DNA from: a virus
Strand: one strand, 5' to 3'
Virus record (IMG/VR): IMGVR_UViG_3300042910_000059
Coordinates: 1 to 24,636 of that record
Length of the DNA stretch: 24,636 nt
Under the pieces are notes generated by a model. The model did no database searches, was not told the DNA's origin, and saw nothing but the letters and a program-made list of their open reading frames with translations. Positions within the stretch are counted from its first letter, which is position 1. Each line of letters opens with the position of its first letter. Shown here piece by piece: positions 15,172-21,989 of the stretch. Both the position numbers and the translations under genes were made by a program.

Positions 15172-15314
15172 TAAATGTCACCTTGAAAGCGGGCAGCCTT
15201 CTCGTAAGTCCACCAAGTGCATTTCTCGTCGCAGCGGTTTTGACGCATGAAACAGTTTTTAGCCGGACAAGTGTTCCGCGAAAAAAGATGTTTAGTCAAC
15301 GTTTCAACAGGCAT
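15171..15314 (-). CDS. 47-residue four-Cys mini zinc protein
   Basis: A short frame from ATG 15314 to TAA 15171. The product has four Cys in a CxxxxC-x6-CxxxC pattern (CPAKNCFMRQNRCDEKCTWW), very likely one zinc site, then a short basic helix. It overlaps the previous gene by 19 bases and the next by one. The layout resembles the 48-residue protein at 23149-23295. Function unknown. Confidence 0.65.
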   Translation of the reverse strand: MPVETLTKHLFSRNTCPAKNCFMRQNRCDEKCTWWTYEKAARFQGDI

Positions 15315-15553
15315 TTAGGCTGACCCCTCCGCTGAAGGCTTCCCTCACCCCGACTGTCAACAAGCACTTCGCCCCTTTCAACGTCTGGAACATCTGAAAC
15401 CCTGAACTCGCCGAGGCTTAACAGTTTAACAATATCAGCGCGGTCCAACGTGGAAACGATTTCGCCTTTTTTCTTATCTAAAAACGCATGCTCGAAGACA
15501 AGTTTTAAAGCAGCTCTCCGCGCAAGATTCACAGGGCTTCTTTTGCCGGGCAT
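15296..15553 (-). CDS. hypothetical first gene of the late region
   Basis: An 85-residue protein from ATG 15553, chosen for the AGAGGAC ribosome site upstream; the ATG at 15619 would lie in the palindromic control region. The N-terminal half is helical and basic (KRSPVNLARRAALKLVFEHAFLDKKKGE), with a middle LDRADIVKLLSLGEFRV that could form a DNA-binding helical unit. The C-terminus is Arg/Gly-rich. It is the first gene after the largest non-coding control region and might be a regulator or packaging factor. No family recognised. Confidence 0.55.
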   Translation of the reverse strand: MPGKRSPVNLARRAALKLVFEHAFLDKKKGEIVSTLDRADIVKLLSLGEFRVSDVPDVERGEVLVDSRGEGSLQRRGQPKCLLKR

Positions 15554-15593
15554 CGATAAAGTCCTCTGAACGCCACTCTGAGGCGGCGGCTCA

Positions 15594-15670
15594 CCCCGGT
15601 TTTCGCCGGGGACCCACATAGTTAATTTTAGTCAAACCACAGCCAAATGGGTCCCCGGCCGGTTCACCGG
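15594..15670. promoter_or_regulatory. GC-rich palindromic cluster, operator candidate
   Basis: Three palindromic elements in 77 bases. A perfect 12-bp inverted repeat has arms gccggggaccca (15605-15616) and tgggtccccggc (15648-15659), 31 bases apart. A hairpin CCCCGG-TTTTCG-CCGGGG lies at 15594-15611. CCGGT-TC-ACCGG lies at about 15659-15670. They sit between a candidate TATA box and the first late gene, so they may bind a regulator, or form RNA structure in the leader. Confidence 0.6.
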
Positions 15671-15700
15671 AAACCAGCATAAAAGGGGGGTTCCGACCAA

Positions 15701-15710
15701 TATAAAAAAT
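15701..15710 (-). promoter_or_regulatory. candidate archaeal TATA box for late genes
   Basis: On the minus strand ATTTTTTATA matches the archaeal TATA-box type. A start site some 25 bases on (near 15680) would give a leader of about 125 bases before ATG 15553. The AT-rich box is conspicuous between the 77-residue gene and the GC-rich palindromes. Not tested; start and strength are inference. Confidence 0.4.
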
Positions 15711-15738
15711 CCCATTTTTAAATTGAAAATTTAAAGCG
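15711..15738 (-). terminator. possible T-rich terminator
   Basis: Right after the stop of the 77-residue zinc protein the minus strand is AT-rich with runs TTTT, TTTAAAAA and then TTTTTT. Archaeal transcription often ends at such T-tracts without a hairpin. It would separate the early from the late transcript. Weak evidence. Confidence 0.3.
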
Positions 15739-15972
15739 TTATTTAACGAGTTTTTGAGCACTTTTCAACGCTTGTCTGTGTTTTCGGCTTAGGCTATAAA
15801 TGGGCCTCGAACGAAGCTGAATATGGTGAATAGGGCAAACTGGAACCCTGCGGGTGATTAGAACAATGTTTCCATCCGCATCTTCAAAACGTGTTTCCAA
15901 CCACAGGATTTCTTCAGCTGGATACCACTTCTCGCACCTAGGGCAATAATAGTTGCCGTCGTATTTCGGCAC
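15739..15972 (-). CDS. zinc-ribbon protein
   Basis: A 77-residue protein from GTG 15972 (GGAGGGGG seven bases upstream). CPRC at about residues 10-13 and CPIH at about 46-49 give a four-ligand zinc ribbon with Cys3-His; the C-terminus is a basic helix (RKHRQALKSAQKLVK). Such small proteins often bind DNA or RNA and act as transcription regulators in archaeal viruses. It is the first gene downstream of the GCTNN array, whose near edge is about 33 bases from the start, so the array would lie in its 5' leader. Confidence 0.68.
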   Translation of the reverse strand: MPKYDGNYYCPRCEKWYPAEEILWLETRFEDADGNIVLITRRVPVCPIHHIQLRSRPIYSLSRKHRQALKSAQKLVK

Positions 15973-16005
15973 CTTTCCCCCTCCAATTTATGGTATTTCA
16001 ACACC

Positions 16006-16360
16006 GCTTTGCTTCGCTTCGCTCTGCTTGGCTTCGCTCAGCTAAGCTAAGCTGCGCTTTGCTTGGTTCAGCTTCGCTATGCTGGGCTCCGCTTTGCTTA
16101 GCTGCGCTTTGCTTTGCTCAGCTCTACTCGGCTAGGCTTGGCTATGCTTTGCTGGGCTATGCTTCGCTTCGCTAGGCTCAGCTTAGCTGCGCTTTGCTTA
16201 GCTCGGCTAGGCTCCGCTTTGCTTTGCTAAGCTTCGCTATGCTTTGCTTTGCTTTGCTAAGCTAAGCTAAGCTAAGCTATGCTTCGCTCGGCTAAGCTGG
16301 GCTCCGCTCTACTCAGCTAAGCTCTGCTATGCTGCGCTACGCTAAGCTAAACTAAACTCA
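16006..16360. repeat. degenerate pentanucleotide array (GCTNN)69
   Basis: From 16006 to 16350 the plus strand is 69 consecutive 5-base units, of which 66 begin GCT; the exceptions are gttca (16066), actcg (16126) and actca (16311). Two decayed units (actaa, actca) follow to 16360. There is not one insertion or deletion in phase. The last two bases vary widely: TT 12, AA 11, TC 8, AT 6, CA 5, CT 4, GC 4, six others 3 each, AC 1, while GA and GT never occur. The period is not a multiple of three and all frames meet stops, so it is not coding, except that the last codons and stop of the RAMP-like gene lie in it. It fills the only gene-free stretch over 300 bases (15973-16341). Confidence 0.97.
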
Positions 16361-16872
16361 AGGACTTTGAATCGTCCGAAGCCGTTGACGCGGTTGCTTC
16401 CTATGCCAATTTCAATACCGGCTTGTTCAAAGTCGTTTTTCAACTCTTCAGCCGTTTTTTCCAGTGTTGTGACGAGGAATCCTTCGGCTTGCCATCGGTC
16501 TATCCGTGGTCTAACGCAGAAGTCTCTCACGCCTCCCCGGCTTATGTTTCCGGATGGAACGCTGCGTTTGTCGATTATGTAGTTTTTTATGCCTAGGTCA
16601 AGCATGTATGGTTCTACGCGTATTCGTGGGGCTACTTGAAGCCTTGTTTCGCTTTTCTTTTTGGGCGGAGCGTTTAGGATGTAATAGTCTATTAGGCAGC
16701 CGCGGATCCATTCGCATGGGATGCCAAGGTTTCCGTTTGGAAGGCGGTAGGCGTGGGCTTCAGCCTGTTCAGCGTCGCTTTTCTGTTTAAGCAGTTTTTC
16801 TTCTTCAATCCCGTTGAACTTGTGCATTAGGATGGGTGTTAAGCCTTCAATTCTAAATTTACACTTCAACAT
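16342..16872 (-). CDS. RAMP-like small protein of viral type
   Basis: A 176-residue protein. It opens with a strand and IEGLTPILMHKFNG, a motif common in uncharacterised phage proteins, has a Pro/Arg-rich middle (PRIRVEPY, VRPRIDRWQAEGF) and ends GIEIGIGSNRVNGFGRFKVLEF. The last segment looks like the glycine-rich loop and final strand of RAMP/Cas7-like ferredoxin-fold RNA-binding proteins. No Cas genes are nearby, so a stand-alone nucleic-acid-binding role is more likely. The ATG at 16872 overlaps the upstream stop by seven bases. Its last codons and TAG lie within the GCTNN array, so the array has grown into, or out of, its 3' end. RAMP relationship is a motif-level inference. Confidence 0.65.
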   Translation of the reverse strand: MLKCKFRIEGLTPILMHKFNGIEEEKLLKQKSDAEQAEAHAYRLPNGNLGIPCEWIRGCLIDYYILNAPPKKKSETRLQVAPRIRVEPYMLDLGIKNYIIDKRSVPSGNISRGGVRDFCVRPRIDRWQAEGFLVTTLEKTAEELKNDFEQAGIEIGIGSNRVNGFGRFKVLEFSLA

Positions 16873-17876
16873 GGAGGCAGCACCGTTCCCTTGCTTTTAA
16901 GCTTGTAAAAACAAATTGTTTGGGGGGCTAGTGGGATTCCTTTTACGGCGGGTTTGAAGCCGAAATCTAAAAGGTCGCTGCAGTCCACGTTTGCACGTCG
17001 GTAGAATTCTCCGCCCTTCAGGAAATAGTCTTTGTATCTTATGCGGGGGTCAATGTATTCGACTCCGCTGCTGTCCGCGTAAAACCTCACGATTGGCGCG
17101 CCTATGTCGCTGACGGGCAGGCTTCCTTCCTCGGCGTATCCTGGGTAGCGTAGGAAGCAGCCTGTGCTTAGAAGGTATTGGCGTATAACAAGCCTTCCGA
17201 AAACTTTTCCGTCTCCTGCAACCGTGAACATTGTCATGGGGTGCCAGTCCATTTTGTGGATGTGACCGTGGGCTATTATCGTGGTCGCCCAGATTCCCCG
17301 GCTTCGCCTCAATTGAGCGTCTAGAATGGTTGTGGCTTTCGAGCGTCCGTGAAGCATGTAAACGCTGTAAAGCTGGTCGCCTGCTTTAACCGCAGCCAAT
17401 ATTCCACGTTGAGGCGGAGCCGTGTAAATGTCTGGGTTTTCAAGTTTCTCCTTGCAGTATTCAAACAGGTCCACAACCATTCTGCCCTGTTTAGCGTAGC
17501 GTTTCTCATGGTTGCCCCAAATCAAGGTTTTAATGCGTTTGGCGAAGGGTTTGAAGTCGCTGAGGAACATTTCAACCTGCAGTCTTTCAGGAACCTCGGC
17601 TTCCTTCACGAAGTCGGCGAGGTCCTGCATTTCAAAAACGTCGCCCATCATGCAGATTTGCACGTGTTTCCGTTTTTCAAGCAAGCCTAGATACTTGTGG
17701 AGGTGGCTGAAGCTGTGCTGGTTGTGTCCATAATGGAAGTCGCCCATGAAGATTATTTCGCCGAAACTCCGCGTCTGCCCCTCAATTTTTTCTTTGACAA
17801 CGGGCAGGTCAATCAAAACGAAGTTTTCAAAGTCAAGGTCAAGCTTTTCGCCGAAAACAATCTGCATGTCCTTCAT
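16866..17876 (-). CDS. calcineurin-like metallophosphoesterase
   Basis: A 336-residue metallophosphoesterase with all the usual metal-binding blocks: GDFHYGH at residues 45-51, GDVFE at 78-82, GNHEKR at 121-126, a lone His in MLHGRSK at about 176, and GHIHKMD at 204-210. The family contains Mre11/SbcD nucleases and phage nucleases or phosphatases. The unusual C-terminal 110 residues, with several aromatic strands, are not those of canonical Mre11. No Rad50-like partner lies in the window. Next to the helicase, methyltransferases and RAMP-like gene, a DNA or RNA processing role is likely; the substrate cannot be told. Confidence 0.88.
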   Translation of the reverse strand: MKDMQIVFGEKLDLDFENFVLIDLPVVKEKIEGQTRSFGEIIFMGDFHYGHNQHSFSHLHKYLGLLEKRKHVQICMMGDVFEMQDLADFVKEAEVPERLQVEMFLSDFKPFAKRIKTLIWGNHEKRYAKQGRMVVDLFEYCKEKLENPDIYTAPPQRGILAAVKAGDQLYSVYMLHGRSKATTILDAQLRRSRGIWATTIIAHGHIHKMDWHPMTMFTVAGDGKVFGRLVIRQYLLSTGCFLRYPGYAEEGSLPVSDIGAPIVRFYADSSGVEYIDPRIRYKDYFLKGGEFYRRANVDCSDLLDFGFKPAVKGIPLAPQTICFYKLKSKGTVLPPC

Positions 17877-17907
17877 TGAAGCCCGAAAGAAAACGGGAAG
17901 GAATCAT

Positions 17908-18165
17908 CTAATAGACGTTTCGCTTTTTGAACAGTATGGCGGGGCCTTCAGGCAAATCTATTCGTTTCCACCAGGCTTTGAAGAAGGGGCTGTAAACCAA
18001 GTTTGAGTTTTCATAGTTTCGATGGCATTTCACGCATTCATAGCGGTATCCGCTGGACCTTTTGATCTGGTAGGCTTTCTCCCCCTTCAATATTACTGAA
18101 CCGCAGATTCTGCAGATTCTGTCAGCCTTCACATGGACAAGTTTGCACGCCACTTGTTTCCCCAC
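17908..18165 (-). CDS. treble-clef zinc protein
   Basis: About 85 residues from GTG 18165, or about 75 from GTG 18134; both lie inside the end of the preceding methyltransferase gene, so the start is uncertain. ICRICGSVILKGEKAYQIKR followed by YECVKCHRNYE gives two CxxC pairs about 26 residues apart, the look of small PARP-finger-like or HNH-associated archaeal zinc proteins. The C-terminal part is aromatic and basic. Function unknown; nucleic-acid binding is likely. Confidence 0.65.
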   Translation of the reverse strand: MGKQVACKLVHVKADRICRICGSVILKGEKAYQIKRSSGYRYECVKCHRNYENSNLVYSPFFKAWWKRIDLPEGPAILFKKRNVY

Positions 18166-18631
18166 ACTCCCTTAAAACCTCATTTAGAGTTTTGTTTTCC
18201 CGTTCCCAAACATAAACAAGTTTAACTTGTGGTGAAACCTTCTTTAAGACATAGATCTGTTTCAAAACAAACGGCTTAGGCAACAAGTAAATCAAGTTTC
18301 CAAGAATAAAGATAACCCTTCTTCTTGTAACACGGACAATTTCATGCATTAGATTTTCCCATTTATCCCAATTTTGTGGTCCCGCCCATGGAGGATCAGC
18401 TATTGTCGTGTCAAACTCCAAATCTTTGAAAGGCAGCTTACCCTCTGAAAGGTCAATTTTATGCGTGGCAACTGGACTGTCTATATCTACACGAATGTCG
18501 CCAAGAAGACTACGCCCGCTAAACAAATGTAAAACCCTACCGATACAAAGCTTGGCGTAGAGACGTTCTTCTTGTTCACTCCACACCCAAGCTTCTCTAA
18601 ACAACATCACTGGTTGTTTCCGCTTATCCAC
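18122..18631 (-). CDS. DPPW-motif amino-methyltransferase
   Basis: A 169-residue SAM-dependent methyltransferase. VLHLFSGRSLLGDIRVDID is the SAM-binding motif with its acidic end, and FDTTIADPPWAG holds the catalytic DPPW of N6-adenine or N4-cytosine enzymes. It is short and has no target-recognition domain that I can see. GTG 18631 is chosen since GGAGGGGTG lies directly upstream and the start overlaps the preceding stop by eight bases. It may modify viral DNA against host restriction; an RNA substrate is possible. Some stretches are more AT-rich than neighbours, which could mean a separate origin. Confidence 0.78.
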   Translation of the reverse strand: MDKRKQPVMLFREAWVWSEQEERLYAKLCIGRVLHLFSGRSLLGDIRVDIDSPVATHKIDLSEGKLPFKDLEFDTTIADPPWAGPQNWDKWENLMHEIVRVTRRRVIFILGNLIYLLPKPFVLKQIYVLKKVSPQVKLVYVWERENKTLNEVLRECGETSGVQTCPCEG

Positions 18632-18842
18632 AGTTGCACCCCTCCTCAGCAACAGGAGCTTCTTTCTCCAACGCGTCCAAATCCTCAATTTTCAACTCCA
18701 ACAGAAACGGGCATTTCTCACAGTCGCCGACGCCGTTACACCACACGTGGTAATTACAGACTATGGCAACTTTCCTAGGAAGCTTTTCGGCTTCCTCTTG
18801 CATCCGCCTTAAACGTTCAAACTCGCGGCTGCACACTCTCAT
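18624..18842 (-). CDS. small Cys-rich protein
   Basis: A 72-residue protein from ATG 18842 with a charged N-terminal helix and a Cys cluster (CNYHVWCNGVGDCEKC) suggesting one zinc or iron-sulfur site, then an acidic tail ending GCNCG. It overlaps the genes on both sides. It lies between two methyltransferases, so it may help one of them. Function unknown. Confidence 0.62.
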   Translation of the reverse strand: MRVCSREFERLRRMQEEAEKLPRKVAIVCNYHVWCNGVGDCEKCPFLLELKIEDLDALEKEAPVAEEGCNCG

Positions 18843-19017
18843 CTTCCCCCCGTAGCTCGAGGATCCTACGGATAATGATTGCTGTTTCGTCGAGCTTCTT
18901 GAGGAGGCTCTTAAGCTGCTTCGTTAGGACGATCCTTTCCCCGTAAATCGGACATGTTGGATTCTGCTCGCACCTCTGGCACGGTTCATCCGATTTGGCG
19001 CACCTAATTTCCCTCAA
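18817..19017 (-). CDS. small zinc-binding coiled-coil protein
   Basis: A 66-residue protein from TTG 19017, overlapping the end of the cytosine methyltransferase by 14 bases. The N-terminus has C-x6-CxxC-x5-C (CAKSDEPCQRCEQNPTC), a likely zinc site; the rest is a Leu/Lys/Glu-rich helix that could dimerise. There is no good ribosome site, so translation probably depends on coupling. Function unknown. Confidence 0.58.
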   Translation of the reverse strand: MREIRCAKSDEPCQRCEQNPTCPIYGERIVLTKQLKSLLKKLDETAIIIRRILELRGEDESVQPRV

Positions 19018-20119
19018 GTTGCATCACTTCCGTTAACCTCCTACCGAGAAACTCTACAACGTTTACCGTGACTGCGTTTCCTAGTAGCTTGTAGCGTCGC
19101 GTATCTGAAAGCTCCACGACTTTGCCGCCGCGCGTTAGCCCCCATCTTGTCCAGTCGTCCGGGAAACCTTGCAGCCTCTCACACTCCCTTGGGGTTAACC
19201 TTCTAATTCTCAAGTTAGCGCGAATCCAAACAAAGGGATCCCACGAGCTTCGGAGGCAGGGGCTTAAACCAGAAACCTCAACAACTCTACCAGCGTGCCC
19301 TCTAGAGGGGTAAACGTAACCACATACAACAATGCCTCTACGCTCTACGGTATTTAGGGAGCAAACCACTCCATCCACCTTTAACCTACGCCCCCACTTC
19401 CACTTCTCAATCCTTGAGACGTCGTCGATCGGGATAACTTGCCTAAATCGTGTTCCATAACCGCGACTAATAGTTCCCTTGTTTCCTCCTCCGATAGGAA
19501 ATATTTGTCGGGAACTTGTTCCTCTAAGATGTCCAACAATGAACACTCTCTCCCTATTCTGGGGAACCCCGAAATACCTGCTGTTAAGCACCTGCCATTC
19601 GACATCATACCCCAAACCATCCAGCGCTTGAAGGATTCTGGCAAAGGTTCTTCCCTTGTCGTTGCTAAGGAGTCCCTTGACGTTTTCCAGCAGTAATAAT
19701 GGAGGTTTTTTAGTACTCGCAACTCTGGTAATATCGCAGAATAGCGTTCCACGAGCGTCCTCGAAACCTTTCCGTTTCCCTGCAATTGAGAAACTTTGGC
19801 AAGGAAATCCAGCAGTGAGAAGCGTGTGGTCTGGGATTGTTGAGGCATCCATCTGTCTAATGTCTCCCTCGACGAGCTCTCCGGCTCCGAAGCGGTAACG
19901 GTAAACCATGCAGGCATATTTGTCGATGTCGTTTGCCCAGACGCACCTCCAACCACTCCGTTCGAGTCCAAGCCTAAACCCTCCGATGCCACAGAACATT
20001 TCGATAAACGTTAGCTCCGTTAATCTCCACCCCTTTGATTCATTTTGCCCTCTTGGTGTATTTTTTCGAGTTGTCTTCCGCATTCTTCGCATAGTAAGCC
20101 CCAAGAGCCGTCTAGCCAT
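19004..20119 (-). CDS. DNA cytosine-5 methyltransferase
   Basis: A C5-cytosine methyltransferase of up to 371 residues. Motif I MFCGIGGFRLGLE at about 41-53, motif IV GFPCQSFS with the catalytic Cys at about 109-116, motif VI LLENVKG, motif VIII QNRERVFIVG, a variable target-recognition region, then TPRECERLQGFPDDW (motif IX) and LLGNAV (motif X) are all present. The long frame overlaps the helicase gene by 100 bases; the first 35 or so residues may not be real, and the true start may lie nearer 20020, where GGGGTGGAG could serve as ribosome site. It probably protects viral DNA from host restriction. No partner restriction enzyme is visible. Target site unknown. Confidence 0.95.
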   Translation of the reverse strand: MARRLLGLTMRRMRKTTRKNTPRGQNESKGWRLTELTFIEMFCGIGGFRLGLERSGWRCVWANDIDKYACMVYRYRFGAGELVEGDIRQMDASTIPDHTLLTAGFPCQSFSIAGKRKGFEDARGTLFCDITRVASTKKPPLLLLENVKGLLSNDKGRTFARILQALDGLGYDVEWQVLNSRYFGVPQNRERVFIVGHLRGTSSRQIFPIGGGNKGTISRGYGTRFRQVIPIDDVSRIEKWKWGRRLKVDGVVCSLNTVERRGIVVCGYVYPSRGHAGRVVEVSGLSPCLRSSWDPFVWIRANLRIRRLTPRECERLQGFPDDWTRWGLTRGGKVVELSDTRRYKLLGNAVTVNVVEFLGRRLTEVMQLEGN

Positions 20120-21714
20120 GTAACTTGATAGTCTACTGGATGTTTACCGCAGAGGCAACACTTCTCCGTTGGAAGAATCTTCCTATCGACTCTGTCCAAA
20201 CACTTCAAATTCGCGTAAATTTGCGCAAAATCGATTTTTGCGTGAATTTCAGGCTTCTTTTCCAAAACAGGGCTGTAAAAGACGCTGTAAAATTTGCGCA
20301 AACACGTCTTATTATATATTATATATGTGTGAAGCTGGTCAACCGTGACGGGTTTTTCTGTTCCATCCTCTTTATTTATTATATTAATAGGGAAATTGTT
20401 TCGCAAATTTTTGCGCCATTTTTCAAAGTTTTCTTGCAAATCGGAGGTTAAAATTCGCGCAAAATCGGAATTTGCGTGATTTTGCGCAAATTTCTGTGTT
20501 TGAATCGCCCTGTAGATCAGTTTACGTTTGTCGTTGGGGTCTTCGTCGCTAGTCAGGTAGCTGGTTTCCTCCAGGATTTTGAGGTAGTTTTCAATGGTCC
20601 GCTTGCTGCGCCGAGGCTTGAAGGTTTCATTGTATTTTTCGACAGCCTCGCTGGTGTGGAAGCTTCCAAGCGGCACTAGGCACTTGTAATAGAAGTCTAA
20701 AAGGTGCTGGCTTAGGCCTGTTCTGCTGGTTTCGAAAAGGTTTAGGAATATTGCCCAGCCGTCTTTCACGTCGCTTTCCGACGCCAGCAGGATTTCGCCC
20801 ATGTCGGTTTTCAGGCGGGGCCTCTGGTAATAGTTGAGGGCTGCGATGGTTTTGATGAAGTTTTCGAGAAAGCTGAATTCAGTCATGTCCGCGGTTACTT
20901 CAGCCGGGTAAAACTTGTCAATGTCCTCGAAGGGTATGCAGATGTCCGCTAGCTTCAGAAGGTTCGCTTTCAAGTTTGAAAGCCAAACTCTGGCCCGGTC
21001 GTAGTCAAGCTCGATTTCCCGTTTAGTCCACGGGTAAGCGTTCAATTTATGTGTTAAAGCGTTAACCTTTTCAACCTTTTCCTTCCCTTCTTCGGGGCAA
21101 ACTATGAGGCAGCGGCGGCGAAACTCTTCCGGAACGGTTTCCTCTCGGCCCCTTATGAAAACCGTTGCGGGCCAGCCGACGATTTTCACATGTTTGGTTT
21201 GAAGGCCTCCCCACTTGGTTTTCTCGGTTATGCGGTAGTCGATTTCCCACTCGTCATGGCTTAGAATCGGATACAACATGTGGAAGGTTTCGGGGTGAGG
21301 TGCATCCAGAAACAGCAGGATTTTCCCATGCATGAAGACGCGGTAATGTCCGCTTCTAGCTTTCTCCTCATATTCACGTCGCGCCTTCCTATACTCGTTT
21401 AAGTCGCCGTATTCCTCGCGTTTCGGCATCTCAAGTTTGCAGCCGTCCTCGCTGTATAATTCACCCCTCTGGTGGACAAGCGCTGTTGGGCTAAGCTTAC
21501 CGATCTTCCAAACGTCTTCTTTCGGGAAAATCCGTAAAACACGGGTGGCGTTGTAGCTTTTACCGCTGCCGGGTGTCCCCCTCAAATAGAGGTTTAGCGG
21601 GCATGGAGTGTAGGCGCTTACGCCCGTTAACAAAACGCTAACTTTGGTTTTGTAGTCTCCAACAATTTGCTTGTCTAAAACCTCGATTAGGTCTTCGAGG
21701 GGCTGTTGCAACAT
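20020..21714 (-). CDS. AAA+ ATPase, putative replicative helicase
   Basis: A 564-residue P-loop protein. GTPGSGKS (46-53) is Walker A, KILLFLDA (131-138) Walker B, PATVFIRG (182-189) fits sensor 1 and EEFRRRC (about 197-203) an arginine finger. The middle resembles MCM-like helicase domains of viral and plasmid replication proteins. A helical, probably winged-helix part follows (RSKRTIENYLKIL around 390). The C-terminus has a zinc ribbon, CCLCGKH and CEECGRQ. ATG 21714 has AAGGTGA upstream. No primase or polymerase gene is in the window, so it probably recruits host replication enzymes. Its 3' half holds the TTTGCGCAAA cluster and AT-rich tracts. MCM relationship is inference. Confidence 0.78.
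   Translation of the reverse strand: MLQQPLEDLIEVLDKQIVGDYKTKVSVLLTGVSAYTPCPLNLYLRGTPGSGKSYNATRVLRIFPKEDVWKIGKLSPTALVHQRGELYSEDGCKLEMPKREEYGDLNEYRKARREYEEKARSGHYRVFMHGKILLFLDAPHPETFHMLYPILSHDEWEIDYRITEKTKWGGLQTKHVKIVGWPATVFIRGREETVPEEFRRRCLIVCPEEGKEKVEKVNALTHKLNAYPWTKREIELDYDRARVWLSNLKANLLKLADICIPFEDIDKFYPAEVTADMTEFSFLENFIKTIAALNYYQRPRLKTDMGEILLASESDVKDGWAIFLNLFETSRTGLSQHLLDFYYKCLVPLGSFHTSEAVEKYNETFKPRRSKRTIENYLKILEETSYLTSDEDPNDKRKLIYRAIQTQKFAQNHANSDFARILTSDLQENFEKWRKNLRNNFPINIINKEDGTEKPVTVDQLHTYIIYNKTCLRKFYSVFYSPVLEKKPEIHAKIDFAQIYANLKCLDRVDRKILPTEKCCLCGKHPVDYQVTWLDGSWGLLCEECGRQLEKIHQEGKMNQRGGD
20213..20490. repeat. TTTGCGCAAA palindrome cluster, origin candidate
   Basis: The perfect palindrome TTTGCGCAAA occurs at 20220-20229, 20293-20302 and 20481-20490. 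At least four near copies share the TTTGCG or CGCAAA core (about 20236, 20401-20416, 20453-20464 and 20471-20479). Two very AT-rich tracts lie among them (about 20308-20338 and 20369-20404). All is within the coding part of the helicase gene. Iterons with AT-rich tracts near a replication gene suggest an origin or an autoregulatory site. Confidence 0.6.
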
Positions 21715-21753
21715 GTTTTCACCTTCATTGGGCGGGTGGGGGAGACAAACTAG

Positions 21754-21987
21754 CTATTCCGGCCAAAATAAAGGTTCAATAATTGGCTTAGCCCGGTTGT
21801 GCGCTTTCGGCTTCCGCCTTAAACGGGAATGGCAGCAGGGGCAGACGGGGCCGAGGGGTGATTTAATCGCTGCGTTTTTGGGAATTGGATGACCACACCT
21901 GCCACAGTAATAGTGAGTTTTGTAAAGTCCGCGTCCTCTTGGCGGCGACGGAAAAGTTTTGCATAAGCCTTTACAGACGCAGGTCAT
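21754..21987 (-). CDS. zinc-ribbon protein
   Basis: A 77-residue protein with CxC and C near the N-terminus (MTCVCKGLC) and a clear ribbon YYCGRCGHPIP ... VCPCCHSRLRRK; the C-terminus is basic. It starts two bases after the preceding stop, with AGAAGG upstream. It lies directly before the helicase gene and could be a DNA-binding helper or a transcription regulator. Confidence 0.68.
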   Translation of the reverse strand: MTCVCKGLCKTFPSPPRGRGLYKTHYYCGRCGHPIPKNAAIKSPLGPVCPCCHSRLRRKPKAHNRAKPIIEPLFWPE

Positions 21988-21989
21988 TG

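Noticed and set aside
15990-16175. Plus-strand 61-codon frame over the GCTNN array, giving a pentapeptide-like Ala/Leu pattern
   Set aside because: A 5-base period automatically gives a 5-residue period. The frame covers only half the array, meets a stop within it, and has no ribosome site; all real genes are on the other strand.
16006-16360. GCTNN array as a CRISPR array
   Set aside because: Units are 5 bases with two variable bases; there are no 25-40 base repeats and spacers and no cas genes.
19381-19992. Minus-strand frame of 203 codons within the cytosine methyltransferase gene
   Set aside because: The overlapping frame has all the C5 methyltransferase motifs; this one has none and lacks a start context.
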